A DNA stretch of 64,000 bases, from positions 3,219,428 through 3,283,427 of the forward strand of contig NZ_CP036261.1 of NCBI RefSeq assembly GCF_007741475.1, in the 5' to 3' direction. Position numbers and translations under genes: made by a program. The notes below the pieces were generated by a model, which saw only the letters and a program-made list of their open reading frames with translations, was not told where the DNA came from and searched no databases. Position 1 is the first letter of the stretch, and the number at the start of each line of letters is the position of its first letter. This document shows, piece after piece, positions 31,251 through 39,481 of this stretch. The stretch is from Rosistilla ulvae (lineage in GTDB: Bacteria > Planctomycetota > Planctomycetia > Pirellulales > Pirellulaceae).

Positions 31251-31457
31251 CTATTCGTAGATCTCAAAGCGAACGATGCGAGGACTTAACCGGTTCTGGA
31301 AGCAGCGGTCGTTCAGCATCTCTTCAGCGCGTTTCACGCCCAAGCTTAGTGGAGTTCGGTCGGCGGCGGGATCTTCGGATTCAGCAATCGACCGGCGTCT
31401 TGGATCGCGTTTGCTCACCACGCCAGGTGTGCCAAGCGTTGGTCGTTTGACCCACAT
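31251..31457 (-). CDS. small hypothetical frame, uncertain
   Basis: 68 aa from ATG 31457, without a visible ribosome site. The C-terminal part (KRAEEMLNDRCFQNRLSPRI) reads like a helix with codons typical of this genome, but the first half is basic and low in structure. I do not recognise a family. It may be a decayed or spurious frame. Confidence 0.25.
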   Translation of the reverse strand: MWVKRPTLGTPGVVSKRDPRRRSIAESEDPAADRTPLSLGVKRAEEMLNDRCFQNRLSPRIVRFEIYE

Positions 31458-31634
31458 CCGCAACCGGCAGGTCTGACCCAGATGGATACAGCTTGCGAGG
31501 TCTCCCCACGGACCGAGCCAACGTACCGACTTCCGTTGACAGAGTTGTAGACGACTAAAGGACCAACATACATCGGCGTCTTACCGCGAGCCGTCGATCA
31601 CGGATGACTATCGAGGCGTTATGGAGAACCTGGA

Positions 31635-32207
31635 ATGAAGGTTTTCACTACAGGACAGGTCGCAAAGATCTGTAAAGTCGCACCGCGAACCGTTTCCAAA
31701 TGGTTTGATTCGGGGCGTTTGAAAGGATATCGCATCCCAGGCAGTCAGGATCGCCGGATTCCGCGCGAATACCTGATCAAGTTCCTCAAGGAACATGGTA
31801 TGCCCCTGGGCGATCTAGAAGACGAGGCTATGGCCAAGTGTCTGATCGTTGCTCAGGACCAAGTATTAATTGAGAACCTCAAACGTGAATTGCCACCAGA
31901 GAAGTCGTTTAAGGTAGCTGTTGCTGCCAGCGGTTTCGAGGCTGGTATTCAAGCTGAGAGTTTTAGTCCCGACTGTATCATCGTCGATTTTTCGATCGGC
32001 AAGGTAGAGGCGGTGCAGATTTGCCAAAATCTGCGACGTAATATGGAGTTCGCTGAAGTGATCCTGATCGCATTGCTGCCCGACGATGGGCAACCAATGA
32101 GCTTCGATCGTTCGGCGATCAATGAGACATTCAAGAAGCCGTTTGACGCCCGTCTGTTGGCAGAACGCCTTCAAACTTTGGTCGGAACGAAGAAAGAGCT
32201 CGTGTAG
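31635..32207 (+). CDS. excisionase-type HTH protein fused to a degenerate receiver domain
   Basis: 190 aa; GGAG lies 8 nt before the ATG. Residues 1-55 are a MerR/excisionase-like winged HTH (FTTGQVAKICKVAPRTVSKW, then DRRIPREYLIKFL). Residues 68-185 look like a receiver domain: IIVDFSIG keeps the phospho-acceptor Asp and FKKPFD the conserved Lys, but the acidic pair is reduced to AQD and the switch Thr/Ser is Leu (LIALLPDD). So phosphorylation control may be weak or lost. Probably a transcription regulator; the target is unknown. A clean terminator follows. Confidence 0.8.
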   Translation: MKVFTTGQVAKICKVAPRTVSKWFDSGRLKGYRIPGSQDRRIPREYLIKFLKEHGMPLGDLEDEAMAKCLIVAQDQVLIENLKRELPPEKSFKVAVAASGFEAGIQAESFSPDCIIVDFSIGKVEAVQICQNLRRNMEFAEVILIALLPDDGQPMSFDRSAINETFKKPFDARLLAERLQTLVGTKKELV

Positions 32208-32250
32208 CTCCGGATCGCGGTCTGTCCAATCTGAGATGCCTCGGATAAAG

Positions 32251-32282
32251 AGCGTTGCGTGGAATACACGCAACGCTTTTTT
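32251..32282 (+). terminator. rho-independent terminator after the HTH-receiver gene
   Basis: Perfect 11-bp stem AGCGTTGCGTG/CACGCAACGCT with a 5-nt loop and a six-T tail, 44 nt after the stop. Confidence 0.9.
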
Positions 32283-32368
32283 CGTTTTTATACCGTGTTA
32301 ATACGCGTCATACCGTGTTAATACGCATCTCTTCCGCTGCCTGCACCGATGAGCGGTATCTCCGCCAT

Positions 32369-32888
32369 CGTTTAACCGCGTGCCCAGCGGGCCGCGCTTC
32401 CCCGCCGCCTTACCGAACGCGCGGGGCGTTGCCGCCGCGGTTAAACGAAGGTTTGGAGCGAGCGACGTATTCGGCTTCGTTTAACCGCGTGCCCAGCGGG
32501 CCGCGATTCCCCGTAACGCTCCAAAACGCGCGGGGCGTTGCCGCCGCGGTTAAACGAAGGTTTGGGGCGATCGGCGTATTCGGCTTCGTTTAACCGCGTG
32601 CCCATCGGGCCGCGCTTCCCCGCCGCCCATTCTAAAACGCGCGGGGCGTTGCCGCCGCGGTTAAACGAAGGTGGCGAGTGTCGGCTTGTCTGCGATCGTT
32701 TAACCGCGTGGCCAGCGGGCCGCGCTTCACCGCCGCCGTTTCTAAAACGCGCGGGGCGTTGCCGCCGCGGTTAAACGAAGGTGGCGGGTAGATCGGCGTG
32801 TGCCTCTTCGTTTAACCGCGTGCACAGCGGGCCGCGCTTCCCCGACACCCTCCCGGGACACGCGGGGCGTTGCCGCCGCGGTTAAACG
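32369..32888. repeat. array of five tandem palindromic elements
   Basis: Five units at 32369-32447, 32478-32556, 32587-32667, 32697-32777 and 32809-32888. Each begins CGTTTAACCGCG and ends CGCGGTTAAACG, inverted terminal repeats of at least 12 bases, with GC-rich inner arms that can fold. Spacers of 29-31 bases are themselves related (all start AAGGT). The period is 109-112 bases. No gene is carried: long frames through it are artefacts of the repeat. A related single copy lies at 25440-25507. Confidence 0.9.
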
Positions 32889-33036
32889 AAGGGCGTGGGG
32901 AAGCGATGTTCGTGGTCTGGGTGGTTTGATTGCTGGGCTTATCGACGCGTGGTATGGGCCCGGGTACGATGGCGAGTGCCGGAAATATCAGCCCGTGGTT
33001 TGGGCTTGGAGGCGGCGTGGAGAAGATGAAAGACTC

Positions 33037-33240
33037 ATGATCGAAGTTACAGTCAACGGCCAGGCTCAAAAGATCGAAGGCCCGATGAGCGTTGCGGCGC
33101 TGTTGGAGATCGTCGAAATCCCCGGCCCCTACCTGGCCGTCGAACTCAACGAAGATGTTGTGCCGCGCGAACAGCATGGTGACCAGCAAGTTGCGGCGGG
33201 CGATCGCATCGAAGTCGTCACGCTTGTCGGCGGCGGCTGA
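33037..33240 (+). CDS. thiS: sulfur carrier protein ThiS
   Basis: 67 aa from ATG 33037; the frame runs back into the repeat array but that part is not coding. Ubiquitin-like fold ending in the required GG (VTLVGGG), the site of adenylation and thiocarboxylation for thiamine thiazole synthesis. It precedes thiG. No TPP riboswitch is visible upstream. Confidence 0.92.
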   Translation: MIEVTVNGQAQKIEGPMSVAALLEIVEIPGPYLAVELNEDVVPREQHGDQQVAAGDRIEVVTLVGGG

Positions 33241-33277
33241 ACGTCGGCCCGCGTGCTCCGTTTCATGGCAGGGCACA

Positions 33278-33306
33278 TTTCAAAAACGGTCCGATCGCGA
33301 TAGAAT
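33278..33306 (+). promoter_or_regulatory. possible promoter immediately before thiG
   Basis: TTTCAA (33278-33283), 17-nt spacer, TAGAAT (33301-33306). The -10 ends seven bases before the thiG ATG, so a leaderless thiG transcript is possible; a GGAG only 2 nt from the ATG is too close for normal use. Confidence 0.35.
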
Positions 33307-33313
33307 CGGAGCC

Positions 33314-34168
33314 ATGTCAACAGCCATTCCCAGCAACGATTCCGCCACCGATCCCCCTCTGATCGTTGGCAAACATACACTCGCCAGCCGCTTAATCGTC
33401 GGGACGGGGCGATACGATACGATGCCACAGATGGCCGAATCGTTGGAAGCTTCCGGTGCCGACTGCGTCACCGTCGCGGTACGCCGCGAGCGGCTGTACG
33501 ACCGCAACGGCCAGAACATCCTCGATTTCATCGACCCGGACCGCTACACGCTGCTCCCCAACACAGCCGGCTGCTACAACGCAACCGATGCGATTCGGGC
33601 CGCTCGGTTGGGGCGCGAGATCTTGCGGAACCTGGGCAATGCCGGCGCCGACTGGGTCAAATTGGAAGTCCTCGGCGACAGCAAGACCCTGCTCCCCGAC
33701 CCGATCGAAACGCTCAAAGCTTGCGAAGAACTGGTCAAAGAAGGTTTTAGCGTGCTCTGCTACACGAGCGACGATCCGATCATGGCCCGGCGACTGAAAC
33801 AAGTCGGTGCGGCCAGCGTGATGCCTGCGGGCAGCCCGATCGGCAGCGGCCAAGGCCTGCTGAACCCGAACAACCTTCGGATCATTCTGGAATACCTGAA
33901 GCTCGACGACCCCGATTATCCGGTGATCGTCGACGCGGGAGTTGGCACCGCGAGCGATGTCGCCGAAGCGTTTGAGCTGGGGGCCGACGGCGTGCTGCTG
34001 AACACAGCGATCGCTCACGCGCGCGATCCGATTCGGATGTCCCGAGCGATGCGAGCCGCCGCGTCCGCCGGCCGCGACGCCTACCTTGCCGGCAGGATTC
34101 CGAAGCGGCTGTACGCTCAAGCGAGCAGCCCGACCGAAGGCGTGATCAGCAGCCGGCCGTACCAATAG
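33314..34168 (+). CDS. thiG: thiazole synthase
   Basis: 284 aa from ATG 33314; longer frames run through thiS and are rejected. TIM-barrel enzyme that condenses deoxyxylulose 5-phosphate, dehydroglycine and ThiS thiocarboxylate. K116 in DWVKLEV is the Schiff-base lysine; [12 protein letters not shown] and [10 protein letters not shown] bind phosphate. Start 73 bases after thiS; the rest of the thi pathway is not in the window. Confidence 0.95.
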   Translation: MSTAIPSNDSATDPPLIVGKHTLASRLIVGTGRYDTMPQMAESLEASGADCVTVAVRRERLYDRNGQNILDFIDPDRYTLLPNTAGCYNATDAIRAARLGREILRNLGNAGADWVKLEVLGDSKTLLPDPIETLKACEELVKEGFSVLCYTSDDPIMARRLKQVGAASVMPAGSPIGSGQGLLNPNNLRIILEYLKLDDPDYPVIVDAGVGTASDVAEAFELGADGVLLNTAIAHARDPIRMSRAMRAAASAGRDAYLAGRIPKRLYAQASSPTEGVISSRPYQ

Positions 34169-34208
34169 ACCGGGCGGGCGTTCAGCGTTTGGGTTTGGCA
34201 CTCTTGGT

Positions 34209-34296
34209 AACCCGACGCATAAGCGAGATGCCGTGTGAATTGCTCCCTTGCGCTTCGGGTTCCCATTTCCCGAGACGCTCAAGGTTAAAAAATGAT
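34209..34296. repeat. dispersed ~88-bp repeat, copy 1
   Basis: AACCCGACGC...CGCTTCGGGTT inverted ends, then a conserved tail (CCATTT, GAG..CGCT, AAAAA-TGATT). A second copy lies at 49811-49900. Confidence 0.6.
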
Positions 34297-34346
34297 TAGC
34301 TTTTAGCGTTGCATCGCGGGGCGCAACCGTCGGTCGGCCGGGTGGT

Positions 34347-34352
34347 TATAAT
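34347..34352 (+). promoter_or_regulatory. consensus -10 hexamer upstream of the metallophosphatase gene
   Basis: TATAAT, 42 nt before the GTG start; no matching -35 at standard distance. Confidence 0.3.
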
Positions 34353-34393
34353 CGGCACCAAACCCACCCCAAACCTCTGCCGGAGCCAACCTC

Positions 34394-35317
34394 GTGCCGA
34401 TTCACAAAATCCCCCAATCGCGTCGCCGCTTTCTTCAAACCACGGTTGTTGGTGGCGGCGCTGCGTTGCTGATGTCGTCGACGCAGCGGCTTTCTGCCGC
34501 CGAAGCGGATGCCACGGTGATCGCGCTGCTATCGGACACACACATCCCCAGCTCGCACGATGTCGAAGCGCGGGGGATCAACATGACCGACAACCTGCAG
34601 CGTGTGATCGGCGAAGTTGTCGACCGCAAGACGCGGCCGACCGATCTGATCATCAACGGCGACTGCGCCTATCTCAAAGGTCTGCTCGGCGATTATCAAA
34701 ACCTTGTCAGCTGCCTCGCCCCACTGGATCCCGCGGGGATCTCGCTGCACCTGACAATGGGAAACCACGACGATCGCCAACCGCTATACGACGCCTTGTC
34801 CGATCAACGCCCTGCTGATGCTCAGGTGATGGCGAAACATGTGAGCGTGATCGAAACACCACATGCAAACTTCTTCCTGCTCGATTCGCTGTTCCAAGTC
34901 AACGTGGTGACTGGAGAACTTGGAGCCGCTCAGATCGATTGGCTCGCCAAACAGCTCGACGCCCGCGCCGACAAGCCAGCGATCGTGATGACGCATCACA
35001 CGCCGCAATTTACCGAGCCAGCCGAGGGGAAACCATGGACCGGGATCTCCGACACCGCTGCGCTAATGGAGGTGTTGGAGAGCCGCAAGCATGTCAAAGC
35101 CTACCTGTACGGTCACTCGCATCATTGGAATCACAGCCAACGCGGCCACTTCCAGATGATCAACCTGCCGCCGGTTGCCTACGTGTTTAACGACAAGAGT
35201 CCCAACGGCTGGGTCGAAGCGGTCCTGACGCCCGGCGAGATGCGGCTGGAACTGCAAACGCTCGATCCGAAGCATCCACGGTCTGGCGAAACGGTTATGG
35301 TTTCGTTTGCAAGCTAG
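34394..35317 (+). CDS. Tat-exported metallophosphoesterase
   Basis: 307 aa from GTG 34394, with GCCGGAG about 8 nt upstream. Tat leader SRRRFLQ, then the calcineurin-like metal site in order: SDTHIPS, NGDCAYLKG, GNHDDR, THHTP and YGHSHHW. These are the five canonical blocks, so it should be active on a phosphate ester. The start of the mature domain and the substrate are not known. It stands alone after thiG. Confidence 0.9.
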   Translation: MPIHKIPQSRRRFLQTTVVGGGAALLMSSTQRLSAAEADATVIALLSDTHIPSSHDVEARGINMTDNLQRVIGEVVDRKTRPTDLIINGDCAYLKGLLGDYQNLVSCLAPLDPAGISLHLTMGNHDDRQPLYDALSDQRPADAQVMAKHVSVIETPHANFFLLDSLFQVNVVTGELGAAQIDWLAKQLDARADKPAIVMTHHTPQFTEPAEGKPWTGISDTAALMEVLESRKHVKAYLYGHSHHWNHSQRGHFQMINLPPVAYVFNDKSPNGWVEAVLTPGEMRLELQTLDPKHPRSGETVMVSFAS

Positions 35318-35734
35318 TATGGGTGCCCTCGGCTCTGGCGAGGGATCTTTTACATCGGCCTTATCCCCTCGACGGAGTCGAGGGACCACGTTGTAGGGTC
35401 GGATTGCGACGATTCCAGTGGATATGGCTACGCGATTTTTGATTCGTGCTTTTGCTTTGGAATTCGCGTTGCCTAGCAATGCTTTGTGTTGTAGCGTTTG
35501 CGGAGAGAATGACTTTGTTTGGGCCCTTGGTAGGCCGTTGTGTCCGATTTCAGGGGGCGAGAATTAGCAATCGTCACATGTTTAATCGCCATGACAGGAT
35601 TCGCGGAACGTGCTACAATAAGGCCAACTTCTAGACGAAGTCCCGCCGGGATCGCGTACCACGCTCCCAAAAGAAGCCCCCCCCCCTCCCACCTATACCT
35701 TCGAGACGCCTGCTTGCGGCAGGCGGACCCTCCG
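35318..35734. other. intergenic region with a repeat hairpin and a strong promoter
   Basis: CCCTCGAC-GGA-GTCGAGGG hairpin at 35366-35384 followed by ACCACG; the same design recurs at 43545-43569. A sigma-70-like promoter sits at 35591-35619. A run of nine or so C residues lies near 35680. No gene seen. Confidence 0.6.
35591..35619 (+). promoter_or_regulatory. sigma-70-like promoter of the MacAB-type operon
   Basis: ATGACA (35591-35596), 17-nt spacer, TACAAT (35614-35619), about 115 nt upstream of the adaptor gene. Five of six consensus matches in each hexamer. Confidence 0.65.
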
Positions 35735-37186
35735 ATGCAAACGCAAAACAGCAAACGCCAGCGTCGTGGTTCGGCAAGCACCACGCTTTTTGCAGCGGTA
35801 CTGGGCATGTTCCTGGTCTGCGGTGTCGTCGGCCAGTTTTTCGGCAGCATGGTCGATTCGGTCAAAGGCTTTTTTGTCGAAGCTCCCAAGCCGGTCTATT
35901 TGACAACGACAGCGACGATGGAACCGTTTGTGCACACGGTTCTCGAACGTGGTGAAGTCGAAAGTTCCAGCAACATCGAGGTCCGCTGCGAAGTCAATCG
36001 CCGTTCGGGCTCCGCCGGCACCAACATCATCGAGATCGTTCCCGAGGGGACATGGGTCGAAGCGGGGGAGTTTTTGGTTCGCCTGGACGATTCCGCGTTG
36101 CAAACGCAACTGATTCAACAACAGATCGTCTGCAGCAACAGCGAATCGGCGGTGATCGAAGCTCAGGCGAAAGTCGATTCGACCAAGCTGGAATTGAGCG
36201 AATACGAAGAGGGGACATTTAAAGAAAAGTTGGCTCAACAGCAGAGCGAAGTTTTTGTCGCTCAAGAGAACAAACGCCGCGCCGAAGAGTACCTCGATTA
36301 CAGCAAGCGTTTGGCCGAGCGAGGCTACATTCCCGAAGCTCAATTGGAAGCCGATACGTTTGCCGTCGAAAAGGCTCGCAACGAATTGGGAGTTGCCGAA
36401 ACGAAGCTCGCGGTTTTGAACACCTTCACCAAAGAGAAGATGCTAACCCAGTTGCGAGCCGAGATTCGGACCGCCGAATCGCGTTTGCAATCGCGGACCA
36501 AGACCTGGGAACTCGATAAGGTCCAGTTGGAAGAGATCCAAGATCAGATCGAGAAGTGCCGCATCATGGCTCCCGTCGCCGGACAGGTTGTCTACGCGAA
36601 CAATCAGAGCCGCAGTGCGAACAAGATCATGATCGAAGAGGGGATGCCGGTTCGCGAACGCCAGACGATCATCAATCTGCCCGATCCCGGCAAGATGCGA
36701 GTGAAAACGTTGGTCCACGAATCGCGGATCGGTCACGTTCGCCCTGGCCTGACCGCTGAATTGATGCTCGACGCGATGCCCGACCTCGCCTTGACCGGCA
36801 AGGTGACGACGGTCAGTGAATATCCGCTCCCCGCGATCAGCGTCTACATGTCGCACGTCAAAGAATACGTCGTCGAGATCGAGATCACCGACCCGCCCAG
36901 AGATCTTCGTCCTGGGATGACTGCTGAAGTCAACATCCTGGTTCAACGGATCGATCAAGCGTTGCAGATCCCGATCGAAGCGGTGATCGAACGCGAAGGG
37001 CAATACTTCTGTGCTTTGCCACACGAAGACGGAACGTTGGAGACGCGCGAAGTGTTCATCGGGACAACCAACGAAACCAACCTGGTCATCGAATCGGGGT
37101 TGTCCGCTGAGGAAGAGGTCGTGCTGAACGTGCGAACCGAACAGGTGATGGAGCAGATGGACCTGCCAACGCAAGAAGCGACCTAA
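35735..37186 (+). CDS. HlyD/MacA-type membrane fusion (adaptor) protein
   Basis: 483 aa from ATG 35735; the longer frame has no leader. An N-terminal anchor helix (about 16-38), a split lipoyl domain (VEAGEFLVRLDD before, MAPVAGQVVYAN after), and a long coiled coil between them (about 115-260). Then beta-barrel and membrane-proximal domains. It couples an inner-membrane transporter to an outer-membrane channel. The MacB-type ABC gene starts 25 nt later; no TolC-like gene is in the window. Confidence 0.88.
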   Translation: MQTQNSKRQRRGSASTTLFAAVLGMFLVCGVVGQFFGSMVDSVKGFFVEAPKPVYLTTTATMEPFVHTVLERGEVESSSNIEVRCEVNRRSGSAGTNIIEIVPEGTWVEAGEFLVRLDDSALQTQLIQQQIVCSNSESAVIEAQAKVDSTKLELSEYEEGTFKEKLAQQQSEVFVAQENKRRAEEYLDYSKRLAERGYIPEAQLEADTFAVEKARNELGVAETKLAVLNTFTKEKMLTQLRAEIRTAESRLQSRTKTWELDKVQLEEIQDQIEKCRIMAPVAGQVVYANNQSRSANKIMIEEGMPVRERQTIINLPDPGKMRVKTLVHESRIGHVRPGLTAELMLDAMPDLALTGKVTTVSEYPLPAISVYMSHVKEYVVEIEITDPPRDLRPGMTAEVNILVQRIDQALQIPIEAVIEREGQYFCALPHEDGTLETREVFIGTTNETNLVIESGLSAEEEVVLNVRTEQVMEQMDLPTQEAT

Positions 37187-37211
37187 ATGCCCCGCCTACC
37201 GAAGAGTTGTC

Positions 37212-39326
37212 ATGCTGCTCGCACAATCCGATCCTGGACCTGTTGAAGGTTCAGTCGATCCGCCGCAGATCGCGCTGAGTATCCGCGGCCTCTGCAAGGA
37301 TTATCACTTAAGCAGCGAGACGGTGCATGTCCTCAAAGGCGTTCAACTGGAAGTTCCTCGCGGGGATTATGTGGCCATCATGGGCCCCTCGGGATCGGGA
37401 AAAAGCACGCTCCTAAATCTTCTCGGCGGCCTCGATACGCCCACCTCCGGCCAATATCTGATCGGCGATTGCGACGTTGCGAAACTGAGCGACGATGAAT
37501 TATCGGCGATTCGAGCCAAGCGGATTGGGTTTGTCTTTCAAGCCTACAACCTGCTGCCTCAGTTGGATGTGTTGGAGAACATCGAGGTCCCGTTAGCCTA
37601 CAGCGGTGGGATCAGCGCGTCGGATCGACAGCGCAGTCAAGCGCTGGCCGACCTGGTGGGACTTGGCGAGCGCTGCGAGCATCGCCCGACCGAACTCTCC
37701 GGCGGCCAGCAGCAACGGGCTGGCATCGCGCGCAGTCTGATCAATCATCCCGAATTCATCCTTGCCGACGAAGCGACCGGTAACCTGGACACCGCGACGA
37801 CCGAGGAGATTCTCGAGTTGTTCGAGGAGTTGAATCAACAGGGGGCCACGATCGTGATGGTCACCCACGAGGAAGAGGTCGCTCAACGGGCTCGTCGGAT
37901 TGTTCGGCTGCGCGATGGCGTCGTCGAACTCGATCAACGACTTCGCAATCCCGCCCCGCCTGCCGAAGCGACCGACGTCGTCGACGCGCCGCTGCATCGC
38001 ACTCGCCCGTCGCAATTGCGGATGCGGATGCGCGATGTCCGCGTTGGCCTGAAGACGCTGTTGATGCATCCGCTGCGTTCGATGCTGACGGTGTTGGGGA
38101 TCTTCATCGGTGTCGCCAGCGTGATCTGGTTGCTGGCGATCAGCGAAGGGATCGCGGCGAAAGCGAACCAACAGATCGAAGAACTGGGGGCGAACAACAT
38201 CATCTTGACCACGGCGCGTCCGCCGGCCGATGAATTGCAGGGCAAACGGGTCTATTATTACGGACTCACCGAACAGGACTGGCACCATCTGGAGACCTCC
38301 ATCCCGTCGGTCGATCTGGCGATTCCGTTCTACCGTCGCTCGGGGCGCGAGTTCCGCTATCTCGACCGCATGATGATGGGGGAGATCAACGCCTGCACTC
38401 CCGACTACAAAGATCTGTATCGGCTGGAATTGGTTGCCGGACGATTTCTGATCGACCGCGATATCGAGACCGGCGCAAACGTTTGCGTATTGGCAAAAGA
38501 AGTCGCCGACACGCTGTTCAAACACGAAGACCCGATCGGGAAATCGATCCACGTCATCGACGACTACTTCCGCGTCGTTGGCGTTGCCGCGTCGCGCGAG
38601 GATCTCGACAGCGTCGATAATACCAGTAAGAAGCAACAGTTCTTCGACAACGTCTATATTCCTCTGGAAACGTATTGGATCCGGTTTGGTGAAGTCACCT
38701 CACGCGGCAACAACGGCAGCCGAGCGCTGTCGCAGATCACGCTGCGGTTGAAGGATCAACGCGATGCCGTTGCCACCGGACATGCGATCGAACAAGCACT
38801 CGATCGTACGCATCTGTTTGCCGATTTCACCGTCGGTGTCCCGCTAAAGCTGCTCGAACAGGCTCAGAACACGCGGCTGATGTTCATGGCGATGATGGGC
38901 CTGTTGGCCGGAATCTCGTTGGTCGTCGGCGGCATCGGCATCATGAACATCATGCTGGCCACGGTGACCGAACGGACCCGCGAGATCGGAATTCGTCGGG
39001 CCCTGGGCGCGCGGCGACGCGACATCACCCGGCAGTTCTTGATCGAGACGGTCCTGCTGTCCGTCGGCGGCGGAATCACCGGCATCTTGGGCGGACTGAC
39101 CTGCGAAAAAGTGCTCGACCTGTTCCGCTGGACTCTTCAAAAAGCGATGCCCGAGATGATGGACTCGCTGCCCGAAGTCGTCCTCACGATGCAGCCGGTG
39201 ATCATTCCCTGGTCGATCCCGATCGCGTTTGGAATCTCGGTCGCCGTCGGCGTCACCTTCGGCCTCTATCCCGCGCTGCGAGCGGCCAAAATGAATCCGA
39301 TCGAAGCGCTGCGGCACGTCGGTTGA
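37212..39326 (+). CDS. MacB-type ABC transporter, fused ATPase and permease
   Basis: 704 aa. The N-terminal ATPase has Walker A GPSGSGKST (about 60), signature LSGGQQQR and Walker B ILADEATG, followed by a MacB permease: helix 1 near 290 (LTVLGIFIGVASVIW), a large periplasmic domain (about 315-570), and three C-terminal helices with FtsX-type GARRRDI. Exports peptides, toxins or lipids with its adaptor partner upstream. Full-length for MacB. Confidence 0.92.
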   Translation: MLLAQSDPGPVEGSVDPPQIALSIRGLCKDYHLSSETVHVLKGVQLEVPRGDYVAIMGPSGSGKSTLLNLLGGLDTPTSGQYLIGDCDVAKLSDDELSAIRAKRIGFVFQAYNLLPQLDVLENIEVPLAYSGGISASDRQRSQALADLVGLGERCEHRPTELSGGQQQRAGIARSLINHPEFILADEATGNLDTATTEEILELFEELNQQGATIVMVTHEEEVAQRARRIVRLRDGVVELDQRLRNPAPPAEATDVVDAPLHRTRPSQLRMRMRDVRVGLKTLLMHPLRSMLTVLGIFIGVASVIWLLAISEGIAAKANQQIEELGANNIILTTARPPADELQGKRVYYYGLTEQDWHHLETSIPSVDLAIPFYRRSGREFRYLDRMMMGEINACTPDYKDLYRLELVAGRFLIDRDIETGANVCVLAKEVADTLFKHEDPIGKSIHVIDDYFRVVGVAASREDLDSVDNTSKKQQFFDNVYIPLETYWIRFGEVTSRGNNGSRALSQITLRLKDQRDAVATGHAIEQALDRTHLFADFTVGVPLKLLEQAQNTRLMFMAMMGLLAGISLVVGGIGIMNIMLATVTERTREIGIRRALGARRRDITRQFLIETVLLSVGGGITGILGGLTCEKVLDLFRWTLQKAMPEMMDSLPEVVLTMQPVIIPWSIPIAFGISVAVGVTFGLYPALRAAKMNPIEALRHVG

Positions 39327-39481
39327 TCGGCCATCTCGGCCCGACAACGCCCGTGGCGGCAGATTCCAAAGTCCAAGTGCAATCGCGGAACGTGCGCACT
39401 TGGGTGTCGGAACCGTCGCGACGTCACCGGGGTCCGTATTCCTGGGGATGCGGAACCCGGTGCCTATGGACGATGGTCGTG

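Larger units (their letters stand above)
30823..31634. other. 812-bp region without a confident gene; holds a terminator and a weak small frame
   Basis: There is a strong terminator-like hairpin at 31043-31078 some 220 bases beyond the last stop. A 69-codon minus-strand frame at 31251-31457 is listed separately. The rest has no recognisable motif. An uncharacterised small RNA ending at 31078 is possible but not shown. Confidence 0.35.

Noticed and set aside
32369..32888. CRISPR array
   Set aside because: Repeat units are 79-81 bases and palindromic, the 29-31 base spacers resemble each other, and there are no cas genes.
32889..33036. TPP riboswitch before thiS
   Set aside because: No CUGAGA or other conserved THI-box elements are seen.
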